Positions 27,452 through 38,203 are shown, numbered from the stretch's first letter. The stretch is DNA of 50,960 nt from Chromatiales bacterium (GCA_026984045.1 JALSSV010000058.1:1-50960), one strand, 5' to 3'. Notes: a model not told the origin generated them from the sequence alone. Translations and numbers: made by a program.

Positions 27452-28615
27452 ATGGACTTCGACACGGACATTCTGGTGGTGGGCGCGGGCATCCAGGGCG
27501 CGGGCGTGGCCCAGGCGGCCGCCGCGGCCGGCTATCGGGTCACGGTGCTGGAACGCACCGCCGTGGCCGCCGGCACCTCCAGCCGCTCCAGCAAGCTGAT
27601 CCACGGCGGCTTGCGCTACCTGGAAACCGGCCAGTTCGGCCTGGTGCGCAAGGCCCTGGCCGAACGGGACCGGCTGGTGGCCAACGCCCCGGGGCTGGTG
27701 CACTGGCTCGACTTCCACATTCCGGTGTATCGCGACACCTCACGCCGACCGTGGCAGATCCGCCTGGGCCTGAGCCTCTATGCCCTACTCGGCGGACTGC
27801 GCCCCGGCAACCGTTTCCGCACCCTGCCCCGCAGTGCCTGGCCTCAACTGCCCATCCGCCGCGACGGCCTGCAGACGGTCTTCGTCTATCGCGACGCCCA
27901 GACCGACGACCGTGCCCTGACCCGCGCGGTGATGGCCAGCGCCTGCCGCCTCGGCGCCACCCTGCGCTGCCCGGCCCGGCTGCTGCACGCCGAAAGCACC
28001 GCGGCAGGGATCCGGGCACGCCTCGGCGAAGACGGGGGCGAGACGACCCTGCATGCCCGGGTGCTGGTCAATGCCGCCGGGCCGTGGGTGAACCGGGTGC
28101 GGGAGACGATTGCCCCGCGCGCCGGGGCCCTGGAAATCGATCTGGTCCAGGGCGCGCACATCCTGCTCGACGCGCCGGCACCGCCCGGCGCCATCTACGT
28201 GGAAGCGCCCGAGGATCGGCGCGCCGTGTTCCTGCTGCCCTGGCGCGAACATACGCTGGTCGGCACCACCGAAACCGCCTTCCACGGCAACCCGGACGAA
28301 GTGGCTCCCCTGCCGGAAGAGATCGACTACCTGCTGGCCGTGTACCGCCACTACGTGCCGGGACCGACGCCTGCGATCCATGACGCCTTCGCCGGCCTGC
28401 GGGTGCTGCCCCGGCAGGCAGGCAGCTTCTTCGCCCGCCCCCGCGACACCCTCCTGCACCCCGGACCGGAACGGGTGCTCAGCCTCTACGGCGGCAAGCT
28501 CACCGGCTACCGGGCCACCGCCGAGGAGGTACTGGAACGGATCCGCCCCTGGCTGCCCCCGCGAACCCCGGTGGCCGATACGCGGAAATTACCGATTGGG
28601 GAGACAAGCCTGTAG
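27452..28615 (+). CDS. FAD-dependent oxidoreductase, GlpD/GlpA-like
   Basis: 387 aa. The dinucleotide-binding motif [20 protein letters not shown] is followed by [27 protein letters not shown], the characteristic DAO/GlpD signature. The C-terminal part retains GLRVLPR and [18 protein letters not shown]. It matches aerobic glycerol-3-phosphate dehydrogenase but lacks the ~100-residue C-terminal cap domain of E. coli GlpD, so substrate assignment is uncertain. The ATG at 27452 is the canonical N-terminus ([13 protein letters not shown]). No glpF/glpK genes are nearby. Confidence 0.85.
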   Translation: MDFDTDILVVGAGIQGAGVAQAAAAAGYRVTVLERTAVAAGTSSRSSKLIHGGLRYLETGQFGLVRKALAERDRLVANAPGLVHWLDFHIPVYRDTSRRPWQIRLGLSLYALLGGLRPGNRFRTLPRSAWPQLPIRRDGLQTVFVYRDAQTDDRALTRAVMASACRLGATLRCPARLLHAESTAAGIRARLGEDGGETTLHARVLVNAAGPWVNRVRETIAPRAGALEIDLVQGAHILLDAPAPPGAIYVEAPEDRRAVFLLPWREHTLVGTTETAFHGNPDEVAPLPEEIDYLLAVYRHYVPGPTPAIHDAFAGLRVLPRQAGSFFARPRDTLLHPGPERVLSLYGGKLTGYRATAEEVLERIRPWLPPRTPVADTRKLPIGETSL

Positions 28616-28630
28616 GCGCGGCCCGTGGCG

Positions 28631-28939
28631 TCAGGCCCTGCCCACGTTGGTATCGAAGGGGGTGTGATAGTAGGTGCTCTCCTCGGCGGAGTAGCGCAGT
28701 TCTTCCAGCAACAGCTTGTAGCGCTGTTCGGCGGTGGCGATGTCGGCGCAGTCCTCGCAGGCGGGATCGCCACAGGGCTGGCGGGTGTAGAGCCAGAAGT
28801 GCACCGCGCCGGCCAGAAGGGCCGAGCCGATCTCCCAGGGATCGGCGTCGGGGTGTTCGGCCATCAGGCGGTTGCCCAGATCCACGGCGGCATCGGCCAC
28901 CTCGTCGAACAGCGTTTCGGGTCGTTCCGTGTCGCTCAT
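28631..28939 (-). CDS. Conserved hypothetical protein with Cys cluster
   Basis: 102 aa, mostly helical and acidic, with a central Cys cluster QPCGDPACEDCADIATAEQ that could bind zinc or another metal. An aromatic C-terminus (YYHTPFDTNVGRA) follows. No signal peptide or membrane helix. Function unknown. It is convergent with the GlpD-like gene and divergent from the HAD gene. Confidence 0.7.
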   Translation of the reverse strand: MSDTERPETLFDEVADAAVDLGNRLMAEHPDADPWEIGSALLAGAVHFWLYTRQPCGDPACEDCADIATAEQRYKLLLEELRYSAEESTYYHTPFDTNVGRA

Positions 28940-29001
28940 GGTGGTCTCCAGACAGGTTGGGCTATATTGAGATCATACACCGCTTCGGCAAGGAGCAAGC
29001 G

Positions 29002-29790
29002 ATGCCGCAACCGCGGGGAATCCTCTTCGACATGGACGGCGTGCTCTACGTGGGCGATCAGGCCGTGCCCGGCGCCGCCGAGACCCTGGCCTGGTGCCGG
29101 ACCCGGGAGATCCCGTTTCTGTTCCTGACCAATACCTCCTCCCGGCCACGCGCGGCGCTGGTGGAGAAGCTGGCCCGGCTGGGCATCACGGCCCGGGAGG
29201 AGGAGATCCTCACGCCGCCGGTGGCCGCCCGGGCCTGGCTCGCGGACCACATGGACGGCCCGGTCGCCCTGTTCGTGCCGCCGGCCACCGCCGGCGAATT
29301 CCGGGATCTGCCCGTTGCGGGGCGCGATGCGACCTCGGCCGCCGCCGTGGTGGTGGGCGATCTGGGCGAGGAGTGGGACTACGCCACCCTCAACGCCGCC
29401 TTCCGCCTGCTGATGACCGACCCTCCGGCCACGCTGGTGGCCCTGGGGCTCACCCGTTACTGGCAGGCCCCCGATGGCCTGCGCCTCGACGTGGGGCCCT
29501 ACGTGAAGGCGCTCGAGTATGCCGCCGGCTGCGAGGCCGTGGTGCTGGGCAAGCCGGCGGCGCCGTTCTTCCGCGCGGCGCTGGATGCCCTCGGCCTGCC
29601 CGCCGCGTCGGTGATCATGATCGGCGACGACATTCGCGGCGACGTGGCAGCCGCCCAGGCCGTGGGGATCCGGGGGATTCTGGTGCGCACCGGCAAGTTC
29701 CGCCCCGCCGATCTCGAAGGCGACATCCGGCCCGATGCGGTGCTTGGCTCGGTGGGGGAATTGCCGGAATGGTGGCAGGGAGAGCGCTGA
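29002..29790 (+). CDS. HAD-IIA family phosphatase (LHPP-like)
   Basis: 262 aa. HAD motif I GILFDMDGVLYVGD, motif II LTNTSSRPR, and the motif III/IV region LGKPAAPFFRAALDALG...IGDDIRGDVAAAQAVGIRGILVRTG are all intact. The cap is of C2/IIA type, as in NagD and the TIGR01458/LHPP group (phosphohistidine/pyrophosphate phosphatases). The start at 29002 follows AAGGAG; the in-frame ATG at 28957 lacks this. Substrate unknown. Confidence 0.88.
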   Translation: MPQPRGILFDMDGVLYVGDQAVPGAAETLAWCRTREIPFLFLTNTSSRPRAALVEKLARLGITAREEEILTPPVAARAWLADHMDGPVALFVPPATAGEFRDLPVAGRDATSAAAVVVGDLGEEWDYATLNAAFRLLMTDPPATLVALGLTRYWQAPDGLRLDVGPYVKALEYAAGCEAVVLGKPAAPFFRAALDALGLPAASVIMIGDDIRGDVAAAQAVGIRGILVRTGKFRPADLEGDIRPDAVLGSVGELPEWWQGER

Positions 29791-29844
29791 ACGATTCGTT
29801 GTCGGGAACATCGTCGGGCGAATGGCCCGACCCGCAGGGGAGGG

Positions 29845-31473
29845 ATGCGCATGGGAAGGAACATCGTGATCTTTTCGGACGGCACGGGCAACACCGCCAA
29901 CAAGAACCGCGGCACCAACGTGTTCAAGCTGTTCGAGATGGTGGATCTGCACGATCCCGAACGGGAGCAGATCACCTTCTACGACGACGGCGTGGGCACG
30001 GCCGCCTTCAAGCCCCTGGCCCTGCTGGGCGGCGCCTTCGGCTGGGGGCTGAGCCGCAACGTGCGGCATCTCTATGCCTCGCTGGCCCGGGTCTACCGGC
30101 CCGGCGATCACCTCTACCTGTTCGGCTTCAGCCGCGGCGCCTTCACGGTGCGCACCCTGGCCGGCCTCATCACGCGCATCGGCATCATCGATGCGGCGCG
30201 CGCGCAGAACGAGGCGGAACTGCACAAACGGGTGCGCGAAGCCTGGCGCGCCTACCGGCACGACAATCACGCCTGGCTGGAACGGCTCTGGCACTTCGGG
30301 CGCCGGCGTCCCGACATCGACGCCTTCGCCCGCGAACACTGCCATGACCTCACGCCCGATCTGCCCGCCGCCGGCCGCGGTCACGGCAAGGCGCGGATCC
30401 GTTTCCTCGGCGTGTGGGACACGGTGAGCGCGGTGGGCTTTCCCGTCCTCTGGGTGGCCGATGCCATCAACTGCCTGATCTACCGCTACAAGTTCCCCAA
30501 CTACCGGCTCAGTCCCTGCGTGGAGCGGGCCGCCCACGCCCTGTCGCTGGACGACGAGCGCAAGACCTTCCACCCGCGCCTGTGGGACGAGTCACGGGAA
30601 GGCGAGCTGGCCGGACGCATCCAGCAGGTGTGGTTCGCCGGCGTGCATTCCAACGTGGGCGGCGGCTATCCCAAGCAGGGCATGTCGCTGGTGGCCCTGG
30701 AATGGATGATCCGCCAGGCGGAGGCGGCAGCCCCCGATCCGGCCGAGCGCCTGCGCCTGGTGGCCGCGGACAGGGCGTGGCTGCGCCGGCACCGCAACGT
30801 GCACGACAAGCTGTACGATTCCCGGGCGGGCCTTGCCGTCTATTACCGCTATGCGCCGCGCGACGTGCACTTCCTGTGCCGTCACATCCGCCGGCCCTGC
30901 GCCTTTCCGCCCTGGAAGCACTGGCCCAACGCGACCACCGCAGCGAAGATCCACGCCAGCGTGGTGCAGCGCATCCTGCTGGCCACCGACGGCTATGCCC
31001 CCGGCAACCTGCCGGCGGACATGATCCTGGTGGACACCGAACACGAAGCCTGCCGCTGGACGAACTTCGTCGAGGACTACCGGGCCTGCCTGGGCCCCGG
31101 CGAGAACAGCCTGCTCGACCGCGCCCGTGGCCTCGTTCGGCTGCGCCAGGCGGCCGGCTGGGCATTCATGATCCTCAGCCTGCTGCTCATCGCACGCTCC
31201 CTGCCGGCGGATCTGTGGCAACGCGGGCCCCTTTCGATCGCCGGCTACTTCTTCGGCAGCGAGTTCGTGGCGAATCTGTTCCAGTTCCGCTTCGCCTGGC
31301 TGTACGCCGCCCTGGCCGGCACCTTCGCCCTCACCCTGTGGCTGCGGCTGCACATTCGCCAGCGCTGGTCGGAAGCCTGGCACCGGTTGCGCGGGGAGCA
31401 TTTGGCCGGATCCCCTCACCCCGACCCTCTCCCGGAGGGAGAGGGAGCCCTTCGTTCGGGGCATGATCCGTAG
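29845..31473 (+). CDS. DUF2235 alpha/beta hydrolase with C-terminal membrane anchor
   Basis: 542 aa. Opens with the DUF2235 signature NIVIFSDGTGNTANKNRGTNV and has the nucleophile motif LFGFSRGAFTVRTLAGL (G-x-S-x-G). Two hydrophobic segments near residues 440-460 and 490-515 suggest membrane attachment. DUF2235 is the core of Tle1-type type VI lipase effectors, but most members are not linked to secretion, and no T6SS genes or immunity gene are seen here. The ATG at 29851 has better spacing from GGGGAGGG and may be the true start. The last ~20 codons read through the first unit of the tandem repeat. Confidence 0.85.
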   Translation: MRMGRNIVIFSDGTGNTANKNRGTNVFKLFEMVDLHDPEREQITFYDDGVGTAAFKPLALLGGAFGWGLSRNVRHLYASLARVYRPGDHLYLFGFSRGAFTVRTLAGLITRIGIIDAARAQNEAELHKRVREAWRAYRHDNHAWLERLWHFGRRRPDIDAFAREHCHDLTPDLPAAGRGHGKARIRFLGVWDTVSAVGFPVLWVADAINCLIYRYKFPNYRLSPCVERAAHALSLDDERKTFHPRLWDESREGELAGRIQQVWFAGVHSNVGGGYPKQGMSLVALEWMIRQAEAAAPDPAERLRLVAADRAWLRRHRNVHDKLYDSRAGLAVYYRYAPRDVHFLCRHIRRPCAFPPWKHWPNATTAAKIHASVVQRILLATDGYAPGNLPADMILVDTEHEACRWTNFVEDYRACLGPGENSLLDRARGLVRLRQAAGWAFMILSLLLIARSLPADLWQRGPLSIAGYFFGSEFVANLFQFRFAWLYAALAGTFALTLWLRLHIRQRWSEAWHRLRGEHLAGSPHPDPLPEGEGALRSGHDP

Positions 31474-31690
31474 GAGCGGCGCAAGCCGCGATGAATCCGG
31501 CCAATTTGATCGCCCCCCTCACCCCGACCCTCTCCCGGAGGGAGAGAGCCCTTCGTTCGGGGCACGATCCGTAGGAGCGGCGCAAGCCGCGATGAATCCG
31601 GCCAATTTGATCGCCCCCTCACCCCGACCCTCTCCCGGAGGGAGAGAGCCCTTCGTTCGGGGCACGATCCGTAGGAGCGGCGCCCTCGCC
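31413..31690. repeat. Tandem array of three ~100-bp intergenic repeat units
   Basis: Units start near 31413, 31516 and 31616 (periods 103 and 100 bp). Each contains CCCTCACCCCGACCCTCTCC, a CCTTCGTTCGGGG stretch, and GTAGGAGCGGCGCAAGCCGCGATGAATCC. The differences are only small indels and a diverged end in unit three. The first unit overlaps the C-terminal codons of the DUF2235 gene. The GTAGGAGCGGC...GCCGCGA half is a REP-like hairpin also seen near 35.9 and 37.05 kb. Confidence 0.85.
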
Positions 31691-31726
31691 GCGATTCTGC
31701 GCTGACACCTCATGCAGGCGCCGCGC

Positions 31727-32086
31727 CTACTCCCCTGAGGGCGGTTCCGGGACAGGGCCGAGCAGGCGGGCAGCCTGTTGCAGGGTGCGATCCACCAGCT
31801 TCCGGGTTTCCCCGGAGAGGCCGGGGCGGATCGCTTCGAGGTGCATGGCGCCTTCGCGGATCCGGGTTTCGAGCCGGGCGCGGGCGCTGGCCACGTCGTG
31901 GCGCCGCAGATCGGCCAGCAGCGCCATCTCCGTCTGCAGGCGGTTGGCCGCGGTGAAGGCGGCCGCGTCCACGTAGCTGTCGCTGAGCAGGGTCAGCGTG
32001 GCGAAGAAGGTCACCAGGGCGCCAAGCGCCGCGCCCAGCAAGGCGCTCAGAACGTAACCCCACGGATGGCGGATGGCAGGCGGCAT
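31727..32086 (-). CDS. Small inner-membrane hypothetical protein
   Basis: 119 aa: one strong N-terminal transmembrane helix (YVLSALLGAALGALVTFFATLTLL) then a helical, probably periplasmic domain rich in Ala, Arg and Leu (MALLADLRRHDVASARARLETRIREGA). GAGGAG lies upstream of ATG 32086. Last gene of a three-gene minus-strand operon of membrane proteins. Function unknown. Confidence 0.75.
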   Translation of the reverse strand: MPPAIRHPWGYVLSALLGAALGALVTFFATLTLLSDSYVDAAAFTAANRLQTEMALLADLRRHDVASARARLETRIREGAMHLEAIRPGLSGETRKLVDRTLQQAARLLGPVPEPPSGE

Positions 32087-32098
32087 GATGAGAACTCC

Positions 32099-32218
32099 TC
32101 AGGTCGTCAGCAGCTGGTAAAGGCCGATCAGGGCCCCGGCCAGTGTCAGACAGAAGACACAGGCGAGCACGATGCGCAGCCCCGGCGGGAGAGCGCGCAC
32201 TCTTTGCAGCCAGGACAC
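32099..32218 (-). CDS. 39-residue single-span membrane protein
   Basis: A GTG start at 32218 gives MSWLQRVRALPPGLRIVLACVFCLTLAGALIGLYQLLTT: a short basic cytosolic head followed by one hydrophobic helix. GGAGGG lies nine bases upstream. It starts five bases after the stop of the BPSS1780-like gene and ends 12 bases before the next gene, so it sits neatly inside the operon. Conservation would confirm it; no name can be given. Confidence 0.6.
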   Translation of the reverse strand: MSWLQRVRALPPGLRIVLACVFCLTLAGALIGLYQLLTT

Positions 32219-32222
32219 GCGC

Positions 32223-33026
32223 TCAACCCTCCCCGGCCAGGAAGATGTCCTTGTAACTGGCGTAGATCGAGCCGATCAGCACCGGCCACAACACCAGCCA
32301 GCCGAGCATGAAGGGAATGGAGGCCAGGATCGCCAGCACGAACAACACCAGACCATAGATCAGAAAGGGCAGGACGTTGCGCAGGCAGCCGCGGAAGCTC
32401 AGGCCCAGGGCCTCGGTCACGCCCAGCGCCGGGTGCAGCACCACCAGCGCCGGCGCGAACCAGAACAGCATGGCCACCGGGATGGCCACCAGGGCCACCA
32501 CCAGCAGCATCAACAGCATTCCCACCGCATCGGGCGGCACGGCCCCCGGGGCCATCGCCCCGTTTTCGAGCCCCTGCATGGCCGTGAGCATGTCCTGGCC
32601 CATGCCGAAGGTCATCATCAGCGCCATGGCCACCACGAAGATCAGGATGGTGGCCAGGAGGTTGAGGGCGCCCACCGCCACCAGCCGCCCGGTCTGCTCC
32701 CGGAAACCGGCGAACACGTGGGCCACCTCCAGCGGCCGGCCCCGATCCTGATCCCGGCAACCCAGGATCAGGCCGCCCATGAACACCGGCCCCACCAGGC
32801 TGGAGACCAAGGACAGAATCGGGATCGTGCCGAGAATGATCATGATCACCAGAAAGATGATGATGTTGAGAATCCATACCCAGGGGTCCTGCCGGAACAG
32901 GCGGAACCCCTCCCCCAGCCAGCGGGAGCCATGCCCGGCAGGACAGGCGCGCGGGGATGGCAGCAGATCCGGCGTCGGGTTGGGTTCCGTGCGCTGAGGG
33001 GAAAGGGGCGAATCACTCTGGTGCAT
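32223..33026 (-). CDS. BPSS1780-like polytopic membrane protein
   Basis: 267 aa from ATG 33026 (GGAGAT upstream). The N-terminus is soluble and proline-rich (MHQSDSPLSPQRTEPNPTPDLLPSP), followed by GRWL-like RWLGEGFRLFRQDPWVWILNIIIFLVIMIIL and at least five further hydrophobic helices. This pattern resembles the BPSS1780/DUF975-like family of unknown function. A longer frame upstream passes through an intergenic GTT microsatellite and is not used. Confidence 0.78.
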   Translation of the reverse strand: MHQSDSPLSPQRTEPNPTPDLLPSPRACPAGHGSRWLGEGFRLFRQDPWVWILNIIIFLVIMIILGTIPILSLVSSLVGPVFMGGLILGCRDQDRGRPLEVAHVFAGFREQTGRLVAVGALNLLATILIFVVAMALMMTFGMGQDMLTAMQGLENGAMAPGAVPPDAVGMLLMLLVVALVAIPVAMLFWFAPALVVLHPALGVTEALGLSFRGCLRNVLPFLIYGLVLFVLAILASIPFMLGWLVLWPVLIGSIYASYKDIFLAGEG

Positions 33027-33174
33027 GTGCGATCTCCATCGTTGTTGTTGTCGTTGTTGTCCGTCCTGACTGCGCCGGTACCGTCGAAACGAGTCTAGCC
33101 ACAATGCCGGCAAAAGGCCATTCACCCGGCAGGATCTGCTATCCTGCGCCCTCCCGTTCGCCGTTCGCCGTCCC
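33027..33174. other. Divergent gap with a GTT triplet microsatellite
   Basis: Between the BPSS1780-like gene and nei. It holds a short run of GTT/GTC triplets (around 33041-33061), just upstream of the minus-strand start. No protein or clear promoter was identified. Confidence 0.5.
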
Positions 33175-34002
33175 ATGCCAGAAGGTCCCGAAATCCGCCG
33201 CGCCGCCGCCCTGCTGGACGCGACTCTGGCCGGCCGCGTCGCCCGCCGCCTCACCTTCGCCCGCGCCGATCTCCAGTCCCGCGCCCGGGAGCTGGAAGGC
33301 CGCCACATCGTCTCGGTGCGGGCCCGGGGCAAGGCCATCCTGACCCGCTTCGAGGAAAATCGATACCTCTACAGCCACAACCAGCTCTACGGCCGCTGGC
33401 AGGTGAGCGAGGACGGCCGCCAGCCCAAAAGCCGCCGCAGCCTGCGGCTGTCCATCCACACCGGCGGACCCGCCGCCTTTCTCTACAGCGCCTCCGACAT
33501 CGCAATCCTGATGCAAGCCGATCTGGCCAGCCATCCCTATCTCGCCCGCCTCGGCCCGGAACTGCTGGATACGGCAGTGGACGAGGCGACGGTGCTCGCA
33601 CGCATCGAGGATCCCCGCTTCGCCCGCCGCGGCCTGGTGGCGCTGCTGCAGGATCAGCGCTTTCTGGCCGGGATCGGCAACTACCTCGCCGCCGAGATCC
33701 TGCACCATTGTCGAATCCATCCGGCTGCCCGCCTGCGGGATCTCGACGCCGATCGCCGCCAGACCCTGGCCGACGCCTGCCTGGCGCTGCCCCGCCAGTC
33801 GCTGGCCACCGGCGGCATCACCAACACCCTGTCGCGGGCCACCGCCCTGCAGCAGCGGGGCGCCTCCTTCGAGGCGGCCCGCTTTCAGGTCTACCGGCGC
33901 GCCGGGCTACCCTGCTACCGCTGCGGACGGCCCATCGAAAAGGCCCGTTTCGTGGGCAAGACCACCTACTGGTGCCCCGCCTGCCAGGCCAAAGAGGCCT
34001 GA
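33175..34002 (+). CDS. nei: Endonuclease VIII (Nei/Fpg family DNA glycosylase)
   Basis: 275 aa. MPEGPEIRRAA at the N-terminus supplies the catalytic Pro2 and Glu3; the middle contains the helix-two-turn-helix QDQRFLAGIGNYLAAEIL, and the C-terminus is a zinc finger with four Cys (CYRCGRPIEKARFVGKTTYWCPAC). Acts in base excision repair, removing oxidised pyrimidines and nicking the strand. Overall it matches Nei rather than Fpg. Starts a two-gene operon with yheS four bases downstream. Confidence 0.93.
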   Translation: MPEGPEIRRAAALLDATLAGRVARRLTFARADLQSRARELEGRHIVSVRARGKAILTRFEENRYLYSHNQLYGRWQVSEDGRQPKSRRSLRLSIHTGGPAAFLYSASDIAILMQADLASHPYLARLGPELLDTAVDEATVLARIEDPRFARRGLVALLQDQRFLAGIGNYLAAEILHHCRIHPAARLRDLDADRRQTLADACLALPRQSLATGGITNTLSRATALQQRGASFEAARFQVYRRAGLPCYRCGRPIEKARFVGKTTYWCPACQAKEA

Positions 34003-34006
34003 CGCC

Positions 34007-35893
<1,887 letters not shown>

Positions 35894-35902
35894 GCCTCAA
35901 CG

Positions 35903-36010
35903 GTCGCGGCGAGGCGCCGCTCCTACGGGCAATGCCTTGCCAAATTCATCGCGGCTTGTGCCGCGCCTACGACGTCGTGCACCGCAGGAGCGGCGCCCCC
36001 GCCGCGATGA
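35903..36010. repeat. REP-like hairpin repeats between yheS and the spermidine-synthase-like gene
   Basis: Three related units: CGCGGCGAGGCGCCGCTCCTAC (35905-35926), CATCGCGGCTTGTGCCGCGCCTAC (35947-35970) and GCAGGAGCGGCGCCCCCGCC (from 35983), alternating in orientation. They resemble the GTAGGAGCGGC...GCCGCGAT units in the 31.4-31.7 kb array and near 37.05 kb. This is the widespread REP type seen in Xanthomonas- and Pseudomonas-like genomes; no RAYT transposase is in the window. Confidence 0.75.
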
Positions 36011-36022
36011 ACGATTCAACCA

Positions 36023-36754
36023 TCAACCCATCTGTTGTACCGCCACCGGCAGATCCCCAAACCCCGGCAGGGCGGCGATCCGCCGGCGCAGATCCCGGGC
36101 GAGGGCGGGAAAGCGGCTGAAGGCGCCGATGGCGTTGTCGTAGGCGGGCAGGGTGAGGCGCAGGCGGCTGGTGAACTCGCCGCGCAGCCTGCGGTAGGCC
36201 TGGCAGGCGCTGTTGTGCAGATCGGCGGCGGCCACGAAGTTCATCACCAACAGCCCGTCCTCGCCGAGGTGCCGGCAGAGCAGGCGGCACCAGCGGGGGT
36301 TGGCCGATACCGCACGCACCGGTTCGCCGTCCCGCTCGCCGAACAGATCGTCGATCACGAGATCGAAGGGCGGGCCGGAATAGGCTTCCAGCCAGGCCAC
36401 TGCATCGGCCTCGATCAGCTCGGCCATCGTCGGGGTGACGCCGAAGAAACGCCGCGCCACCTGCAGGTGCACCGGATTGAGTTCCACACCCGTGATGGTC
36501 TCCACCGTCAGGTAGCGGCGGATCTGGCGGATCACCGTGCCGCCACCCACACCCAGCACCAGCACCCGGCGCACCACGCCCGGCGGCGCCAGCAGCGCCG
36601 GCAGCCACAACAGATCCCAGATCCCCCCGGCCTGCGCGGCCTGGGGCCGGAACTGGCTGTGGAACACGCCGTCGGTGTACAGCCGCCGGGTGCGCCCGGC
36701 GCTGCGCACCTGATAGCACACGCCCCCATGCCGCTTTTCCCAGAGTATCGCCAT
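36023..36754 (-). CDS. Spermidine synthase-like class I methyltransferase-fold protein
   Basis: 243 aa. The SAM/dcSAM-binding motif VLVLGVGGGTVIRQIRRYL is followed by ITGVELNPVHLQVARRFFG and FDLVIDDLFGE, in the layout of spermidine synthases. The usual catalytic Asp-containing YDVIxxDxxDP motif is changed here to FDLVIDDLFGE, so aminopropyl transfer is doubtful; a methyltransferase or other SAM-domain function is possible. No partner speD is nearby. Confidence 0.75.
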   Translation of the reverse strand: MAILWEKRHGGVCYQVRSAGRTRRLYTDGVFHSQFRPQAAQAGGIWDLLWLPALLAPPGVVRRVLVLGVGGGTVIRQIRRYLTVETITGVELNPVHLQVARRFFGVTPTMAELIEADAVAWLEAYSGPPFDLVIDDLFGERDGEPVRAVSANPRWCRLLCRHLGEDGLLVMNFVAAADLHNSACQAYRRLRGEFTSRLRLTLPAYDNAIGAFSRFPALARDLRRRIAALPGFGDLPVAVQQMG

Positions 36755-37137
36755 GCCGGTTCATCAGCCTGTCGTCATGCCCGGCGATTGCCGGCAGGTC
36801 GAAGGCGTTGTCCTGTCTTTTCCCTCACCCCGACCCTCTCCCTGAGGGAGAGGGGGCCCTTCGTTCGAGCCACCGGAAAACCCAAACCATGGGTCCCCTC
36901 TCCCCTCCGGGGAGAGGGCGCCCTTCGCCGGAGCGCCGTCATGCCGGCACAATTGGCGGGTTTCGTTCATCCTCGTCACTCGGCTTTGGCTTCCTGCGTC
37001 GCTCTACCTCCTGCATCCATGCAGTCGTCGGCCTTCGCTCTTTGGCATTGTTCATCGCGGCGGAGGCGCCGCTCCTACAGTGCACCACGTCCATGGCGCG
37101 GCGCAAGCTGCGACAATCGAAGAACATCGGTTTCGCA
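36755..37137. repeat. Composite intergenic repeats (copy B) and REP-like unit
   Basis: A 383-bp gap without a supported gene. From 36822: CCCTCACCCCGACCCTCTCC palindrome, then CCCAAACCATGGGTCCCCTC and CTCCCCTCCGGGGAGAG, matching copy A near 23.5 kb; from ~36983 to 37030 the TAGAGC...GGATGCAGGAG module is inverted relative to copy A. A REP-like CATCGCGGCGGAGGCGCCGC unit lies at 37052-37078. Confidence 0.75.
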
Positions 37138-38106
37138 TCACGCCGAATCGGGCAACGCCATCTGCCAGAAGGCGTGATCCTTGTTCAGGAACTCGTCGTA
37201 GGGAATGTAGTGGGAGCCGTCGCAGGAGAAGGTGAGACCGACGATCCCGTTGAAGATGTTGAGGGTGCCCGAGCGCAGGTAGAACATTTCGTCCATGAAG
37301 CGCAGGGTGCGGAAGCCTTCGAGGATCGGGCGGATCAGGCCGGCGGGCACGATGGCCTCCTTCGGGTAGGGGGTGCGCGGGTAGGCCAGGCAGATGTCCG
37401 GGTCCACGAGCTGATCCATGTCCAGCAGGCGGTAGCGATAGGGATCGTCGTACAGCCAGATGATGGCCCGGCTGGAGGAGAAGTGCAGGATGATGTGAAA
37501 CACGCCCCGGTCGGTCATCAGCTCCTCCACCACGCTGAGCACCGTGTCCAGCTTCCTGTCCATGAGGCTCTCCACCCGGGTCTGGTGAAACACCGTGCCG
37601 CGGATGGACGGGTCACCCTTGATCTGCCGCCAGTAGCGCGGTTCTTCGTAAAGCTCCTTGGTCAGGGGCAGTTCGCGCAGATCGAAATCGGCGCCGATGA
37701 AGCCGAGCACCCGACCCGTGTCGTTGCGCACCACCTGAATGGCGGTGAGCGAGGGGCGCTTCATGCGCATGCTGATATAGGTGCCCGAGAGCAGGAAGCC
37801 GTCGGCCGGCACGGCCTCCTTCATGTAGGGTCGCTGCGAACGATCCCGCCGATAGTCGCCGGTGAGGATCCCTTCCTTGCTGATGTTGTCGCTGAGCTGG
37901 ATGCCCTCGGTGTTGAGCGCATACAGATACTTGCAGTAGGGCACCCGGGGCAATGAGGCCTGCAGCACTTCGTCGAGGCGCACGCGGTCGGGCCAGACCT
38001 TCGCCGCTTCGGCGGCCACGTCCTGGAGCGGCTTCCTGAGCAGTTCGGTGAGCATGGCCCGCTGACGGGCGATGCTTTCCTGGAGGGTGTCCCGGGGTTG
38101 TTCCAT
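37138..38106 (-). CDS. Soluble PDC/Cache sensor domain protein
   Basis: About 322 aa from the inner ATG 38106 (MEQPRDTL); ATG 38121 adds five residues. Residues ~50-165 match a PDC-type sensor fold (CKYLYALNTEGIQLSDNISKEG...DYRRDRSQRPYMKEAVPADGFLLSGTYIS...VVRNDTGRVLGFIGADFDLRELPL). No signal peptide or transmembrane segment, so it would be a soluble ligand sensor, unusual because PDC domains are normally extracytoplasmic. No output domain is recognised. Divergent from 38204. Confidence 0.75.
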   Translation of the reverse strand: MEQPRDTLQESIARQRAMLTELLRKPLQDVAAEAAKVWPDRVRLDEVLQASLPRVPYCKYLYALNTEGIQLSDNISKEGILTGDYRRDRSQRPYMKEAVPADGFLLSGTYISMRMKRPSLTAIQVVRNDTGRVLGFIGADFDLRELPLTKELYEEPRYWRQIKGDPSIRGTVFHQTRVESLMDRKLDTVLSVVEELMTDRGVFHIILHFSSSRAIIWLYDDPYRYRLLDMDQLVDPDICLAYPRTPYPKEAIVPAGLIRPILEGFRTLRFMDEMFYLRSGTLNIFNGIVGLTFSCDGSHYIPYDEFLNKDHAFWQMALPDSA

Positions 38107-38203
38107 CGTTTGATTCCGCAATTTCCGATGTCGGCAAGTTTACCCCGATGACCTGTCCGGGTCATGACAGGCTTGGCTTTTGGGCTGTGCTATATTGCAC
38201 ACC

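Noticed and set aside
29845..31473. Type VI secretion lipase effector (Tle1)
   Set aside because: DUF2235 is shared, but there is no vgrG, PAAR, chaperone or immunity gene beside it.
31413..31690. CRISPR array
   Set aside because: Units are ~100 bp, tandem, with no unique spacers between short repeats and no cas genes; they are REP-like intergenic repeats.
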